In this document: positions 63,802 through 64,000 of the stretch, piece by piece
Layout of the letters: each line of letters starts with the position of its first letter
Position numbering within the stretch: position 1 is the stretch's first letter
NCBI GenBank assembly: GCA_913055805.1
Contig: CAJXLF010000002.1
Coordinates: 372,001 to 436,000 of the forward strand
DNA: 64,000 nt
Direction: 5' to 3'
Source: an uncultured Salinisphaerales bacterium
GTDB lineage: Bacteria; Pseudomonadota; Gammaproteobacteria; Nevskiales; CAJXLF01
Program-made: the position numbers and the translations under genes
Notes under the pieces: model-generated
Seen by the model: the letters and a program-made list of their open reading frames with translations, nothing else
The model's database searches: none
Told to the model about the DNA's origin: nothing

Positions 63802-64000
63802 ATGAACGATACCGTCGCCACCGTCGACCTGGGCTCCAACAGCTTTCACATGATTGTGGCCAGGTTAAGTGGCAGCGGCGACTTGCAGATCATCGACCGC
63901 CTGCGCGAAGCCGTGCGCCTGGCCGAAGGCCTGGAAGCCAGTAAAACCCTTCAACCCGAAGCGATGGAGCGCGCCCTGGCCTGCCTGGAACGCTTTGGTC
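63802..64000 (+). CDS. ppx: Exopolyphosphatase (Ppx/GppA family), partial
   Basis: The first 66 codons from ATG 63802 are present, running off the right edge. The start MNDTVATVDLGSNSFHMIVAR is the phosphate-binding motif of Ppx/GppA phosphatases; REAVRLAEGLEASKTLQPEAMERALACLERF continues the first domain (given as REAVRLAEGLEASK). These enzymes release phosphate from polyphosphate or pppGpp. Ppx versus GppA is not decided by this fragment. Confidence 0.9.
   Translation, partial: MNDTVATVDLGSNSFHMIVARLSGSGDLQIIDRLREAVRLAEGLEASKTLQPEAMERALACLERFG

Overview
The window looks like the chromosome of a Gram-negative gammaproteobacterium. The strongest evidence is gene order: rpsP-rimM-trmD-rplS beside ffh; nnr-tsaE-amiC-mutL-miaA-hfq-hflX-hflK-hflC-DUF2065-(hisZ)-purA; panD-panC-panB-folK-pcnB; and a LexA box shared by lexA and a Y-family polymerase. 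Outer-membrane proteins, lipoproteins and OmpA domains fit this. Base composition is moderately GC-rich. I cannot name a genus; the accessory genes suggest an aerobic environmental organism rather than an enteric one.

Layout. 1-10.6 kb: a thioesterase fragment, small membrane proteins, a TPR-like exported protein, the rpsP operon, ffh, a CcsA/YpjD-like gene, a CorB-like gene and radA. 10.7-19.2 kb: an unusual accessory block (below). 19.3-22.2 kb: a udg4-rimI-UMF1 transporter-gdx operon. 22.4-28.7 kb: branched-chain amino acid genes (leuA with a leucine-rich leader peptide, ilvC, ilvH) and pssA, with the acetolactate synthase large subunit divergent from its small subunit. 28.9-32.9 kb: hydrolase, glycosyltransferase, Y-family polymerase and lexA. 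33-45.9 kb: the purA to nnr superoperon. 45.9-52.3 kb: pgi, pantothenate genes, a deoxynucleoside kinase, folK and pcnB. 52.5-52.75 kb: a degenerate tRNA-Glu copy and tRNA-Glu(CTC). 52.9-61.6 kb: lipid and xenobiotic type genes (Baeyer-Villiger type monooxygenase, desaturase, crotonase, hydrolases, penicillin/AHL acylase). 61.6-64 kb: an olsB-olsA-like pair behind a Pho-box-like triple repeat, and the start of ppx.

Main discovery candidate: 10.7-19.2 kb reads as one regulon. Two paralogous ANTAR (RNA-binding antiterminator) proteins are followed by genes for a DUF3034 protein, a secreted truncated haemoglobin, an FMN-binding (SGAT motif) protein, a PepSY-type membrane protein, a small membrane protein, two tiny lipoproteins, and a lipoprotein fusing OmpA to a copper-binding cupredoxin. 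A separate transcription unit encodes a porin-like barrel. Four sigma-54 type -24/-12 promoters (GG-N10-GC) precede ANTAR-2, ANTAR-1, the DUF3034 operon and the porin. The last three leaders contain hexaloop hairpins with A at position 1 and G at position 4, the ANTAR recognition signature. Two of those leaders carry two consecutive attenuator units each. This suggests an RpoN-driven, ANTAR-controlled envelope redox system, perhaps responding to a nitrogen compound. The function is inference; the promoters, hairpins and gene content are read directly.
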